From Croceivirga sp. (lineage in GTDB: Bacteria; Bacteroidota; Bacteroidia; Flavobacteriales; Flavobacteriaceae), in assembly GCA_028281025.1 (NCBI GenBank), contig JANQKR010000031.1, forward strand, positions 124,001 through 188,000: a DNA stretch of 64,000 nt, in the 5' to 3' direction. The notes beneath the pieces are model-generated. The model did no database searches and was not told where the DNA came from. It saw nothing but the letters and a program-made list of their open reading frames with translations. The first letter of the stretch is position 1. Every line of letters begins with the position of its first letter. Below are positions 35,343 through 43,784 of the stretch, in pieces. A program made the position numbers and the translations under genes.

Positions 35343-35633
35343 CTAATACTTTAAATTCAGGTATTTTTTCATTTGATGAACATAGTTCTCAAAAGCATTT
35401 CTTCCTTTTTCAGAAAGTCTACAATATGTTTTAGGGTAATTATTTTCAAAGGTCTTATCAATATCGATGTAACCTGACTCTTTTAGTTTTTTTAATTGAT
35501 GACTTAGATTTCCCTGGGTTGTGCGCGTCTGTTCGCGCAAAAAGGTAAAATCAGCTTTTTTGACCTTGATTAGAATGGACACCACGGCAAGACGTACTTG
35601 TTGGTTAAGTACTGGATCCAAATCGTCGTACAT
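35343..35633 (-). CDS. Winged-helix transcriptional regulator
   Basis: A 96-residue single-domain regulator of the ArsR/MarR-like winged-helix type (HTH_27-like). ADFTFLREQTRTTQGNLSHQLKKLKESGYIDI is the helix-turn-helix with its recognition helix, and TYCRLSEKGRNAFENYV follows the wing. It lies 2 bases after the membrane-protein gene, so it is the second gene of that operon. It probably represses the operon through the dyads upstream. Confidence 0.9.
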   Translation of the reverse strand: MYDDLDPVLNQQVRLAVVSILIKVKKADFTFLREQTRTTQGNLSHQLKKLKESGYIDIDKTFENNYPKTYCRLSEKGRNAFENYVHQMKKYLNLKY

Positions 35634-35635
35634 GG

Positions 35636-36208
35636 CTATTTGGCGTTTTTTAATAAATAAGCTGGAATTAAATAACCAATGATTACGGCGAAACCTGTTA
35701 GCAAAAGTGTAGTGGCCTCATTAACATACAGTGACGCTATTGTAAATAGGAAAAAGATGATTCCACCAATTTTAAGAGGTTTAAATTTCATGGTAAGTCC
35801 TGAAATCAATGTTCCAACTCCCGCTAAAAGAAGTACAAAACCCGTTGGATTTGTTTTTAATTGTATCGCGATGAATACAATAGGTATAAATGCAATACCG
35901 ATGACAACCCATAGGTATTTTAGAAAAACTTCAAAGTAGGTTTCATAATGTTTGTTTCGTTCCCTTCGCATGGCGTGGATAATACTTATTGCCCAACCCA
36001 AGGGAATCAACACCAACCAAGGAAGGTAATGGTACTTAAGGTCGGTAAGTGTAACGAGTAGATAGTTGCAGAATGCCGCAATTGAGATTATCCAACCCCA
36101 TAGTGTAAAGTAAAATCCCTGCTCTTTAATGTTCTCTTTAGTTTGCTCCATTGCCTTTGAAATAATGGCCAAACTTTCTGCTGGATGAAGTTTTTCAGTA
36201 TTTTCCAT
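35636..36208 (-). CDS. Hypothetical polytopic membrane protein
   Basis: This 190-residue protein has a charged N-terminus (MENTEKLHPAESLAIISKAMEQ) and five or six hydrophobic segments, for example WLVLIPLGWAISIIH and YLWVVIGIAFIPIVF. I recognise no catalytic motif. Bacteroidota often pair such a protein with a small winged-helix regulator, as here. ATG at 36208 is preferred over the frame start at 36223. Two inverted repeats lie just upstream. Confidence 0.8.
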   Translation of the reverse strand: MENTEKLHPAESLAIISKAMEQTKENIKEQGFYFTLWGWIISIAAFCNYLLVTLTDLKYHYLPWLVLIPLGWAISIIHAMRRERNKHYETYFEVFLKYLWVVIGIAFIPIVFIAIQLKTNPTGFVLLLAGVGTLISGLTMKFKPLKIGGIIFFLFTIASLYVNEATTLLLTGFAVIIGYLIPAYLLKNAK

Positions 36209-36223
36209 ATAAAAAGATTGCAA

Positions 36224-36262
36224 ATTACTTTGTAAAAGTAATGTAGTTTGTATTACAAACTA
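36224..36262. promoter_or_regulatory. Two operator-like inverted repeats
   Basis: ATTACTT/AAGTAAT (36224-36242, 5-base spacer) and TAGTTTGTA/TACAAACTA (36244-36262, 1-base centre) are perfect dyads side by side, 16 and 36 bases upstream of the membrane-protein start. On the minus strand TACTTTTA lies within the first dyad as a possible -7 box. This fits autorepression by the operon's own winged-helix protein. The rest of 36209-36313 shows nothing else clear. Confidence 0.6.
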
Positions 36263-36313
36263 AATATTTTTATTGAATTCTGAAGGTCCAAAGATTTTAA
36301 AGATGCCCATTTT

Positions 36314-36523
36314 AAATTCGTACTTCCCACTTCCCACTTCCCACTTCCCACTTCCCACTTCGCATTTCGCAATTCCCACTTCCCACTTCCCACTTCGCAT
36401 TTCGCAATTCCCACTTCCCACTTCGCATTTCGCAATTCGCAATTCGTACTTCGTACTTCGTACTTCGTACCTCAAATTTCGTACCTCCCACTTCCTACTT
36501 TTAAATTCGTACTTCTGACTTCT
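36314..36523. repeat. Heptanucleotide array, about 30 units
   Basis: Thirty units in perfect 7-base register follow the pattern YAYTTCS: CACTTCC is commonest, with CACTTCG, CATTTCG, CAATTCC, CAATTCG and TACTTCG variants. Higher-order blocks occur, such as CACTTCG-CATTTCG-CAATTCC repeated. The complement AGTGGGA resembles AGTGGTT of the 35166 array, in inverted orientation around the two genes between. The array ends 6 bases before the cysteine synthase -7 box. Confidence 0.95.
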
Positions 36524-36529
36524 TAAGCC

Positions 36530-36537
36530 TACCTTTG
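36530..36537 (+). promoter_or_regulatory. Candidate -7 box of the cysteine synthase gene
   Basis: TACCTTTG matches TAnnTTTG exactly and ends 8 bases before the ATG. Its -33 region therefore falls inside the heptamer array. Confidence 0.5.
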
Positions 36538-36545
36538 CACCCGTT

Positions 36546-37523
36546 ATGGAATATGCTGAGAATATATTGGAAACCATTGGTAATACGCCATTGGTAAAGC
36601 TTAATAAAATAACGGCTGAACTTCCCTGTTTGGTTTTGGCCAAGTATGAGACTTTTAACCCAGGGAATTCGGTCAAAGACCGTATGGCATTGCAAATGGT
36701 GGAAGATGCCGAGGCCGATGGACGCCTTAAACCGGGTGGAACCATTATAGAAGGAACTTCGGGCAATACGGGAATGGGTTTGGCCCTGGCGGCCATCGTA
36801 AAAGGTTATCGTATGATCTGTGTCATCAGCGATAAGCAATCCAAGGAAAAAATGGACATACTTAGGGCTGTGGGAAGTGAAGTCCATGTCTGTCCAACGG
36901 ACGTTGCCCCGGACGACCCAAGAAGTTACTATTCCACGGCCAGAAGATTGGCAGAGGAGATTCCCAACGCATGGTATGTCAATCAGTATGACAATCCCTC
37001 AAACACCAAAGCACATTATCAAAGTACGGGCCCGGAAATTTGGCAACAGACCCAAGGAAAGGTGACGCATTTTGTGGTAGGTGTTGGAACGGGGGGAACC
37101 ATTTCCGGAGTGGGCAAATATCTAAAGGAACAAAACCCTGAAGTAAAGGTTTGGGGAGTGGATACCTATGGTTCGGTTTTTAAAAAATACCATGAAACCG
37201 GTATTTTTGATGAGAATGAAATCTATCCGTATATAACCGAGGGAATAGGGGAAGATATCCTACCTAAAAATGTAGCCTTTGATATTATTGATGGTTTTAC
37301 CAAGGTAACGGACAAAGACGCTGCGGTATTCACACAACGCCTTTCCAAGGAGGAGGGTATGTTTTTGGGGAATTCTGCCGGAGCGGCCATAAAAGGCGTG
37401 CTACAGCTTAAGGAACATTTTACCAAAGATGATGTGGTGGTCGTTTTGTTCCATGATCATGGAAGTCGTTATGTAGGGAAAATATATAATGACGATTGGA
37501 TGCGCGCCCAGGGGTTCTTATAG
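36546..37523 (+). CDS. PLP-dependent cysteine synthase / cystathionine beta-synthase-like enzyme
   Basis: A fold-type II PLP enzyme of 325 residues with ETIGNTPLVKLN, the Schiff-base lysine K44 in NSVKDRMALQM, the TSGNTGMGLAL substrate loop, and the phosphate-binding GTGGTISG near 180. The C-terminal NDDWMRAQGFL and the EIPNAWYVNQYDNPSN segment are closer to the catalytic core of cystathionine beta-synthase than to CysK, but CBS regulatory domains are absent. It makes cysteine from O-acetylserine or cystathionine from homocysteine and serine; sequence alone does not settle which. It is preceded by a heptamer array and a -7 box. Confidence 0.9.
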   Translation: MEYAENILETIGNTPLVKLNKITAELPCLVLAKYETFNPGNSVKDRMALQMVEDAEADGRLKPGGTIIEGTSGNTGMGLALAAIVKGYRMICVISDKQSKEKMDILRAVGSEVHVCPTDVAPDDPRSYYSTARRLAEEIPNAWYVNQYDNPSNTKAHYQSTGPEIWQQTQGKVTHFVVGVGTGGTISGVGKYLKEQNPEVKVWGVDTYGSVFKKYHETGIFDENEIYPYITEGIGEDILPKNVAFDIIDGFTKVTDKDAAVFTQRLSKEEGMFLGNSAGAAIKGVLQLKEHFTKDDVVVVLFHDHGSRYVGKIYNDDWMRAQGFL

Positions 37524-37542
37524 ATCTGTGAAGGGCAAGGGG

Positions 37543-38175
37543 CTAATAGTCAAAATAATCATCAACACTGATTTTTTTCTTTGGTTCCTTTGTGGTTATG
37601 GGCTTGTCAAATCGTTTAAACCTAAATTTTTGTCCCCCTATGGCCACCTCTCCCATAATCCCCTTCTTGGGCTTTGCAAAAACCTGTATTCCCTCCGCCA
37701 TTTCCAATTTTGTGGAAGTGCCTTTGCTGTCGGCCAAGGCTGCGGCCTGCGCCCTGAACTCGATTTTATTGGCCTTAAGGCGACTGAACGCCTCGTCATT
37801 ATCATAAAAAATCACTAATTGGAAAGCCTGTCCGCCTAATTGGAGGCCCACACTGACTTCCCGTAGTTTCGCTTCCCCAATGAGTTCTTCGTTTTGCCAT
37901 ACCAAACCACTGCCAGCAGAAACCCCTAGGATAAAAGCGCCTTTTCCCAAATTGGGAAAAATGGCATATCCATAGGTATTTGCAAACAGGTCTTCCATGT
38001 CGGGATTGGATTCAATGAACGATAGTTTTGCCGTTTCGGCATCAGCAATTAAAAGCTGTAGTTTCTTATTCTCTTGGGCGAAAATTGTGGCAATAGGGGG
38101 CAATACCAATAGCAACAGCACTATGGTCCCCTTTAATCCAAGCGGTAAAAAGATATTCTGAATGCTTTTTGCCAT
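37543..38175 (-). CDS. SYLF-domain lipid-binding protein
   Basis: This 210-residue exported protein (signal ending TIFAQ) consists of a SYLF (Ysc84-like) domain, with LFANTYGYAIFPNLGKGAFILGVSAGSGLVW, SVGLQLGGQAFQLVIFY and DSKGTSTKLEMAEGIQVFAKPKKGIMGEVAIGGQKF. The family binds phospholipids. ATG at 38175 is chosen because it gives a proper signal peptide; the upstream frame is unconvincing. It converges with the cysteine synthase gene. Confidence 0.9.
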   Translation of the reverse strand: MAKSIQNIFLPLGLKGTIVLLLLVLPPIATIFAQENKKLQLLIADAETAKLSFIESNPDMEDLFANTYGYAIFPNLGKGAFILGVSAGSGLVWQNEELIGEAKLREVSVGLQLGGQAFQLVIFYDNDEAFSRLKANKIEFRAQAAALADSKGTSTKLEMAEGIQVFAKPKKGIMGEVAIGGQKFRFKRFDKPITTKEPKKKISVDDYFDY

Positions 38176-38386
38176 ATCCCTCTTTTTAAGAATGTACAAC
38201 TGCCGAACCAAGTGCAATTTTTTGATATATTTATCAAAAATCATTCCAGAATAACAGCTGGGTGTTCCAGTAATCTTGAGACAACATTTACCCATATCTG
38301 CGAAGTCCCAGGGGGGACTTTGAACTATGGTCTTTTGGATGATTTGAAGAGGAAAAACCCACTTTGCAATCAATGATCGATTAAAA

Positions 38387-39163
38387 ATGACACAATTACG
38401 GCTTGGGAATCAAATTGTACAAATAACGGACGGCGAACTGACCGGTTATAAGGTAGGGGGGCATGAATTCATCCATCAGAAGGGAAGTCCGGGATGGGGA
38501 AGCGCGGACACGGAAATGTTTCCTATCATTGGCCCAGTAAATGAGGCAGGGTTTCAAGTGCAGGTTTCCAAAGGCACTGCCATCCAGGATCAGCATGGCC
38601 ATTTGAGGCAATTTCCCTATGACTTGCTCGCGGTTTCGGAGACCGCGGCAATCTTTAAAAAGGAATATAGGGCGGGAACTCCCATAAAAAACTCAAAGTA
38701 TCCCGGGAAATCTACCCAGGAATGGTTGGTTTGGCCTTATTCGTTTGGGTTTGAAAAGCGATTTCAACTTCATGGGGATGCTTTGGAAATTACCTTCACT
38801 ATTTCGGGAGAACGGGACATGCCCTTTATGTTAGGCTATCATCCGGCGTTTAAGTTACATGCCAAGGACCCAACAATTGTAACCAAGGAAAAGACCATTA
38901 CCTTGGATGAGGTTTTGGCCGTTGGAAGTAGGGCACTACTGGTAGCGGACCATGATGAACTTACCTTGGAGGATAAGAAAAGAGTCACCATAAAAACCGA
39001 AGGATTTGGTCATTTTATGTGTTGGACGGAAGTCAGGAATATGGTTTGTATTGAGCCCATCACTTTTTATCCCTATGCTGTGGAACAACGAGATTTACAT
39101 GAAGGTTTTCAATATCTTAAGGGAGATCAGGTCCTAAAGGTGTGGATCAAACCCAATGGTTAA
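38387..39163 (+). CDS. Aldose 1-epimerase family protein
   Basis: A 258-residue galactose-mutarotase-fold protein. MFPIIGPVNEAGF and GHLRQFPYDLL carry the conserved residues near the active site, and MLGYHPAFKL contains the catalytic-type His. It resembles LacX/YeaD-like epimerases rather than GalM, so it may act on sugar phosphates or other aldoses. Its stop overlaps the stop of the convergent ScfR gene by 3-4 bases. Confidence 0.88.
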   Translation: MTQLRLGNQIVQITDGELTGYKVGGHEFIHQKGSPGWGSADTEMFPIIGPVNEAGFQVQVSKGTAIQDQHGHLRQFPYDLLAVSETAAIFKKEYRAGTPIKNSKYPGKSTQEWLVWPYSFGFEKRFQLHGDALEITFTISGERDMPFMLGYHPAFKLHAKDPTIVTKEKTITLDEVLAVGSRALLVADHDELTLEDKKRVTIKTEGFGHFMCWTEVRNMVCIEPITFYPYAVEQRDLHEGFQYLKGDQVLKVWIKPNG

Positions 39164-40635
39164 CTGAATTTTTGTTGTAGCTCCTCCACAACAACCGCTG
39201 TTCTCCTGTTGCGTTCCATATGATTTAAAATAGTGGGTGGTGCCTCCCGGACCTCACAATCTTTTATGGCGCAACGTTCACAGGTGACCCCAACCTCGAA
39301 CGACTTTATGGAAGTATCCTCCAGGAAATGTACCTTTTTGCGTAGCTCATTGTTAATTTGCAATCCTATGCTCACGCTTCGGTATTCGTTCTTTTTAAAG
39401 GGATCTTTTGTGGCCGAAGCAAAGATTAGATACGAAAGTCCATCGTCAGGATAATGGGAAATCTGTACATCCATATGGTGTTCCCCATCATTTTTGGCAA
39501 TTTCCTTTAAAACCCGGATGGAGACCCACCTTCTACAGTATTTCTCGTCGGTCTCATTTCCATGTGGGGAATGCTTATGGGTCAGGTGCAATTCCTTGTT
39601 AATGTCAAAACGATCGCTCCCCTTCTTATGGCCAAAGCGGAGAAAAAACAAGTTTTCCAAGTGATAATCATTGGGTAAAATATTGGTCAACCTTTGATAG
39701 AGGGATTCTGGGGAGGCATTGTAATGGTTCTTTATCCCTGTTAAAAACGTCTTATCGAATTTTGGTTTTCCCAAAAAGGTGTCGATATGTTTTCTAAAAA
39801 GTGTTCGTGGAATAATCAATGCCCCGGCGAAATAGGAGGCATAAAAATTATTCAGTACCTGATCAAAACTTTCAAAGGAAATCCACGTAAATGTGTACAG
39901 GCGTTCCGTTATCTTCAGGAAATTATATCCCAACTCTTTGGCATAAATAAAGGTGCGTTGTGCTTCGTCCACATGGTCGGCGACCAAAAGGGTTTTGGTC
40001 TTTGGAACAAAAACGGAACGGAGATTGTCCAATTCTTGATGCTCCCTTAGGTTCTCATTGTTTATGGTGTACCCATATTCTTCAATCAAGATCTCTTCCA
40101 GTTCTTTTGAGGCCACGGATGCCCTTAAATCTATCTGGTAGGCTTTTGCAAAATCCATGGCCGCCTTTTCCAATTCCGGGAAAAAGTTGTTGTTGGCCTC
40201 CTGGTACGATCTTAAGGAAGCCAAATAGAAACTCTCTTTCCCAAAATTATATTGTTTGGCAATCTCAATGATCGTACTGATAAAAGCATTGACCTTGGTC
40301 GGGGCATTGGCCACAATATCGATCAAATCACCCTCTTTCACCCCAAAGAGTTCCAACGGCAGTTCCTTTAGAATATTGGACCGCAGCAATGCGCCAACGG
40401 GAGCCAGGTTTTTATCCAGTTTTAAAGAGACAAGACTGTCATAGGGAACTTCCAGCTTTTCGGCCAACAGGGCAATCTTATCGGTCTTGGGGTATTTTTT
40501 GCCTTTTTCTATTTCGTTCAGATAGGATTTGGAAAGCCCGGAAAGCTTGGAAAGCCCAAATAGGGATAGCTTTCTTTTGAGTCTTAGCTGCTTGAGTTTG
40601 AGCCCAAATATTAATTTAATGTATTGTTCTTCCAT
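39160..40635 (-). CDS. XRE/ScfR-family regulator of the glyoxylate shunt
   Basis: This 491-residue regulator has an XRE helix-turn-helix (about 8-62, LKQLRLKRKLSLFGLSKLSGLSKSYLNEIE) and a central IrrE/ImmA-like region. Its C-terminal ScfR (short-chain fatty acyl regulator) domain bears C452, C455 and C460 in CERCAIKDCEVREAPP. RamB of Corynebacterium and related proteins control acetate and propionate genes in response to acyl-CoA levels. It is divergent from aceB-aceA, and repeated TTGCGAATT elements and an AGCGAAC palindrome fill the intergenic region. Autoregulation is likely. Confidence 0.92.
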   Translation of the reverse strand: MEEQYIKLIFGLKLKQLRLKRKLSLFGLSKLSGLSKSYLNEIEKGKKYPKTDKIALLAEKLEVPYDSLVSLKLDKNLAPVGALLRSNILKELPLELFGVKEGDLIDIVANAPTKVNAFISTIIEIAKQYNFGKESFYLASLRSYQEANNNFFPELEKAAMDFAKAYQIDLRASVASKELEEILIEEYGYTINNENLREHQELDNLRSVFVPKTKTLLVADHVDEAQRTFIYAKELGYNFLKITERLYTFTWISFESFDQVLNNFYASYFAGALIIPRTLFRKHIDTFLGKPKFDKTFLTGIKNHYNASPESLYQRLTNILPNDYHLENLFFLRFGHKKGSDRFDINKELHLTHKHSPHGNETDEKYCRRWVSIRVLKEIAKNDGEHHMDVQISHYPDDGLSYLIFASATKDPFKKNEYRSVSIGLQINNELRKKVHFLEDTSIKSFEVGVTCERCAIKDCEVREAPPTILNHMERNRRTAVVVEELQQKFS

Positions 40636-40645
40636 TATTCACGAT

Positions 40646-40741
40646 CAAAGATAGGCTATTTTGCGAATTCCATAAAAATTGCGAATTATTTCAATTTAGC
40701 GAACGTTCGCTTGTTTTTTACAAAAAATTGAAATATCCTTG
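40646..40741. promoter_or_regulatory. Divergent scfR/aceB promoters with GCGAA operator array
   Basis: Three related sites, TTGCGAATT at 40661 and 40679 and TTAGCGAAC at 40696, are spaced 18 and 17 bases apart. The last is half of a perfect palindrome, AGCGAACGTTCGCT (40698-40711). Its end abuts TTG at 40711-40713, which with TATCCTTG at 40734-40741 (spacing 20) forms the aceB promoter. On the minus strand TATCTTTG (complement of 40646-40653) is the regulator gene's -7 box, 10 bases from its ATG. The palindrome would block the aceB -33 box. Confidence 0.65.
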
Positions 40742-40763
40742 TATGGACAAAAAACATACTATC

Positions 40764-42362
40764 ATGGAAGAGACATTGATTGCCAGCACCCAGTTACAGT
40801 TTTCTGAAGAGGTAACAAACTACTATCCCGAAATACTGACGGATGGTGCCTTGGAATTTTTAGTAGGTCTACATCAACGGTTCAACAAAGGAAGATTGCA
40901 GTTATTGCAGGAACGAATAAAAAGACAGTCGCTATTGGATGGGGGGGCCTTTCCCACATTCCCCAAGGAAACGGAACAAACCCGCAAGGCAGATTGGAGT
41001 ATTCCTTACATCCCCGAGGATTTACAGGACAGAAGGGTGGAAATAACCGGTCCCGTAGATAGAAAAATGGTCATCAATGCCTTGAATTCAGGTGCCAAAA
41101 CCTTTATGGCGGATTTTGAGGATAGCAATGCTCCCTCCTGGGAAAACTGTATGGAAGGGCAGTACAATTTAATTGATGCCAATAAGGGTACCATTAGTTA
41201 TTATGATATCAAAAAGGAAAAATCGTACAAACTAAATGACCAAGTTGCCGTTCTTTTGGTACGGCCCCGTGGGTTACATCTCAATGAACGTCACCTATTG
41301 ATCAATGGGGAAGAGGCCTCGGGCAGTTTGGTGGATTTTGGCCTTTATGTTTGCCATAATGCCAGGACACGTATTCAGAATGGTACGGCTCCCTACTTTT
41401 ATTTGCCCAAACTGGAACATTACCTGGAGGCAAGATGGTGGGATGAGGTTTTCACTTTTGCCGAAGAGTATTTGGGTATTCCCGTAGGGACCTTCAAGGC
41501 CACGGTACTCATTGAAACCATTACTGCCAGTTATCAATTGGATGAAATCATTTATGAGCTTAAGAATCATATTGTGGGCCTTAACTGTGGTCGATGGGAC
41601 TATATATTCTCCTATATCAAAAAATTTAAGAACCACCCGGAGTTCATTTTACCAGATAGGGACCAAGTGGGGATGACCGTTCCCTTTATGGACGCCTATT
41701 CCAGATTGGTGATTCAGCGTTGCCACAAAAGGGGAATCCATGCCATGGGGGGAATGGCGGCCCAGATACCCATTAAGGACAATCCTGTGGCCAATACCGC
41801 CGCCCTGGAAAAAGTACGCCTTGATAAGGAAAGGGAAGTTAAAAATGGCCATGACGGTACCTGGGTGGCACATCCGGCCTTGGTTCCAATAGCAATGGCC
41901 GAATTTGATAAGCATATGCCCGCCGCCAATCAATTGGATAAGATGAGGGAGAATGATACCATTACCGAAGCGGATTTAATTGCCATTCCAAAAGGTACCA
42001 TTACCGAAGTCGGTATTCGAAAAAACATCAATGTTGGCATCTTATACCTGGAAGCCTGGTTACGGGGCAATGGATGTGTGGCCCTTTACAACTTAATGGA
42101 GGATGCCGCTACGGCCGAAATTTCAAGAACGCAAATCTGGCAATGGCGCAAGTATCAGGCACAATTGGAGGACGGTAGGAAGTTCACCAACGAACTCTAT
42201 GATCGAATTTTTACTGAGGAGGTGGAAAAGATCAAACACTTAATAGGAGAAGCCAACTTGGCCAATACCAAGTTTAATATGGCATTTGAACTCTTTGATG
42301 GATTGGTAAAATCCAGGGAGTTTCAAGAATTCCTTACCCTAGAGGCCTACGATAAGCTTTAA
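40764..42362 (+). CDS. aceB: Malate synthase A
   Basis: Malate synthase condenses glyoxylate with acetyl-CoA in the glyoxylate shunt. The protein has RPRGLHLNERHLLING, the catalytic-site segments KATVLIETITASYQLDEI and GLNCGRWDYIFSYIKKF, MTVPFMDAYSRLVI, and GTWVAHPALVPIAM, all diagnostic of the A form. Starting at ATG 40764 gives 532 residues, the usual length. An upstream ATG at 40743 lies within 2 bases of the -7 box and would not be on the transcript. It is followed by aceA in the same direction. Confidence 0.96.
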   Translation: MEETLIASTQLQFSEEVTNYYPEILTDGALEFLVGLHQRFNKGRLQLLQERIKRQSLLDGGAFPTFPKETEQTRKADWSIPYIPEDLQDRRVEITGPVDRKMVINALNSGAKTFMADFEDSNAPSWENCMEGQYNLIDANKGTISYYDIKKEKSYKLNDQVAVLLVRPRGLHLNERHLLINGEEASGSLVDFGLYVCHNARTRIQNGTAPYFYLPKLEHYLEARWWDEVFTFAEEYLGIPVGTFKATVLIETITASYQLDEIIYELKNHIVGLNCGRWDYIFSYIKKFKNHPEFILPDRDQVGMTVPFMDAYSRLVIQRCHKRGIHAMGGMAAQIPIKDNPVANTAALEKVRLDKEREVKNGHDGTWVAHPALVPIAMAEFDKHMPAANQLDKMRENDTITEADLIAIPKGTITEVGIRKNINVGILYLEAWLRGNGCVALYNLMEDAATAEISRTQIWQWRKYQAQLEDGRKFTNELYDRIFTEEVEKIKHLIGEANLANTKFNMAFELFDGLVKSREFQEFLTLEAYDKL

Positions 42363-42394
42363 CTAAGGATCAATAATTAACTATAACAATAAAA

Positions 42395-42433
42395 AATCCC
42401 AGAAATGGGCGAACATTAGCTGGGATTCATTTC
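42395..42433 (+). promoter_or_regulatory. aceB-aceA intercistronic hairpin with second operator-like site
   Basis: AATCCCAG (42395-42402) pairs with CTGGGATT (42420-42427). An alternative stem, GAAATG (42402-42407) with CATTTC (42428-42433), cannot form at the same time. In the loop lies GGCGAACATTAGCT (42408-42421), which matches 11 of 14 bases of the aceB palindrome. It may be a second regulator site, an RNA processing site, or both. Confidence 0.45.
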
Positions 42434-42453
42434 AAATTCGAAAATTTAAAATT

Positions 42454-43731
42454 ATGGAAAAAAGAGAGAAAATTCAAGCATTGGTAACCGATTGGACCGT
42501 AAATCCAAGGTGGAAAGGTGTAGAAAGACCTTATACTGCAGAGGAGGTAATCAACCTTCGCGGTTCCTATGACATTGAGTACTCCATTGCGCGGATGGGA
42601 GCCGAAAAATTATGGGAAAAGCTTACGACCCAGGATTTTGTGGCGGGACTGGGGGCACTAACTGGAAACCAGGCCATTCAAGAGGTGGAAGCAGGTCTTG
42701 AAGCCATTTACCTAAGCGGATGGCAGGTAGCTGCCGACGCCAACCTGGCCGGTGAGATGTACCCGGACCAATCCCTTTATCCTGCCAATAGTGTCCCCAT
42801 GGTAGTAAAGCGCATTAACAATGCTTTACTGCGTGCGGACCAAATACAAACGGTCAATAAGACCAAAGGAAAAAAGGACTATTTGGTGCCTATAGTTGCC
42901 GATGCGGAAGCTGGATTTGGAGGAAACCTAAATGCCTTTGAATTGATGAAGTCCATGATTGAAAATGGCGCTTCCGGAGTACATTTTGAAGACCAGCTGA
43001 GTTCTGCAAAAAAGTGTGGCCATTTAGGGGGAAAGGTATTGGTGCCTACCCAGGAAGCCATAAATAAATTGATAGCAGCACGTTTGGCTGCGGACGTTAT
43101 GGGCGTTCCTTCGGTAATCATTGCAAGGACAGATGCGGATGCCGCTAACTTATTGACGAGTGATGTTGATGAACGCGATCATAAATTCATAACAGGAAAG
43201 CGGTCCCCGGAAGGCTTTTTCTATGTAAAGAATGGCTTGGAACAAGGTATTGACCGCGGATTGAGTTACGCTCCTTTTGCCGATCTAATTTGGTTGGAAA
43301 CCTCTACCCCGGATTTGGAGCAGGCCAGAAAATTTGCAGATGCAATCCATGCCCAATATCCAAATAAAATGTTGGCGTACAACTGTTCCCCTTCGTTTAA
43401 TTGGGCGGCCAAACTAAGTGTGGCGGAAATGGAAACCTTTAGGGAGGAACTGGCTGCTATGGGCTATAAATTCCAATTTATTACCCTGGCAGGGTTCCAT
43501 GCCTTGAATACCAGTATGTTCGAGCTTTCCAAATCGTACAAGGAACGCGGAATGGCAGGATATTCCGAATTGCAACAACGGGAGTTCGCCTTGCAAAAAG
43601 AAGGATTTAAAGCGGTGAAACATCAAGGCTTTGTTGGAACCGGTTATTTTGATGCGGTTCAAAATATTGTTACCTCCGGAACGGCAAGTACAGTAGCTAT
43701 GAAAGGAAGCACAGAGACTGCTCAGTTCTGA
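42454..43731 (+). CDS. aceA: Isocitrate lyase
   Basis: Isocitrate lyase splits isocitrate into succinate and glyoxylate. The 425-residue protein shows [22 protein letters not shown], the catalytic [10 protein letters not shown] loop with its Cys, [15 protein letters not shown], and the Asn-Cys-Ser-Pro-Ser-Phe-Asn-Trp substrate segment. Length is typical of the short bacterial form. It lies 91 bases after aceB and ends before a strong terminator, so aceB-aceA is the full operon. Confidence 0.97.
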   Translation: MEKREKIQALVTDWTVNPRWKGVERPYTAEEVINLRGSYDIEYSIARMGAEKLWEKLTTQDFVAGLGALTGNQAIQEVEAGLEAIYLSGWQVAADANLAGEMYPDQSLYPANSVPMVVKRINNALLRADQIQTVNKTKGKKDYLVPIVADAEAGFGGNLNAFELMKSMIENGASGVHFEDQLSSAKKCGHLGGKVLVPTQEAINKLIAARLAADVMGVPSVIIARTDADAANLLTSDVDERDHKFITGKRSPEGFFYVKNGLEQGIDRGLSYAPFADLIWLETSTPDLEQARKFADAIHAQYPNKMLAYNCSPSFNWAAKLSVAEMETFREELAAMGYKFQFITLAGFHALNTSMFELSKSYKERGMAGYSELQQREFALQKEGFKAVKHQGFVGTGYFDAVQNIVTSGTASTVAMKGSTETAQF

Positions 43732-43754
43732 TCTATCCTGATTTTAGTTGGTTG

Positions 43755-43784
43755 AAAATGCCCCTTTTTTGGGGCATTTTTTTT
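43755..43784 (+). terminator. Rho-independent terminator of aceBA
   Basis: AAAATGCCCC (43755-43764) pairs perfectly with GGGGCATTTT (43771-43780) around six T, and four more T follow. It lies 23 bases after the aceA stop. Confidence 0.93.

Noticed and set aside
35166-36523. CRISPR array
   Set aside because: Units are contiguous 7-base repeats without spacers, and no cas gene is near.
36260-36796. Minus-strand frames through the heptamer array giving repeated K-W-E-V peptides
   Set aside because: Because 7 is not a multiple of 3, arrays often stay open in several frames; the longer frame also runs antisense into cysteine synthase. No start region or family supports a protein.
40743-40763. 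Malate synthase start at ATG 40743 or TTG 40728
   Set aside because: Both lie within or before the -7 box TATCCTTG, so they would not be on the transcript; ATG 40764 gives the normal 532 residues.
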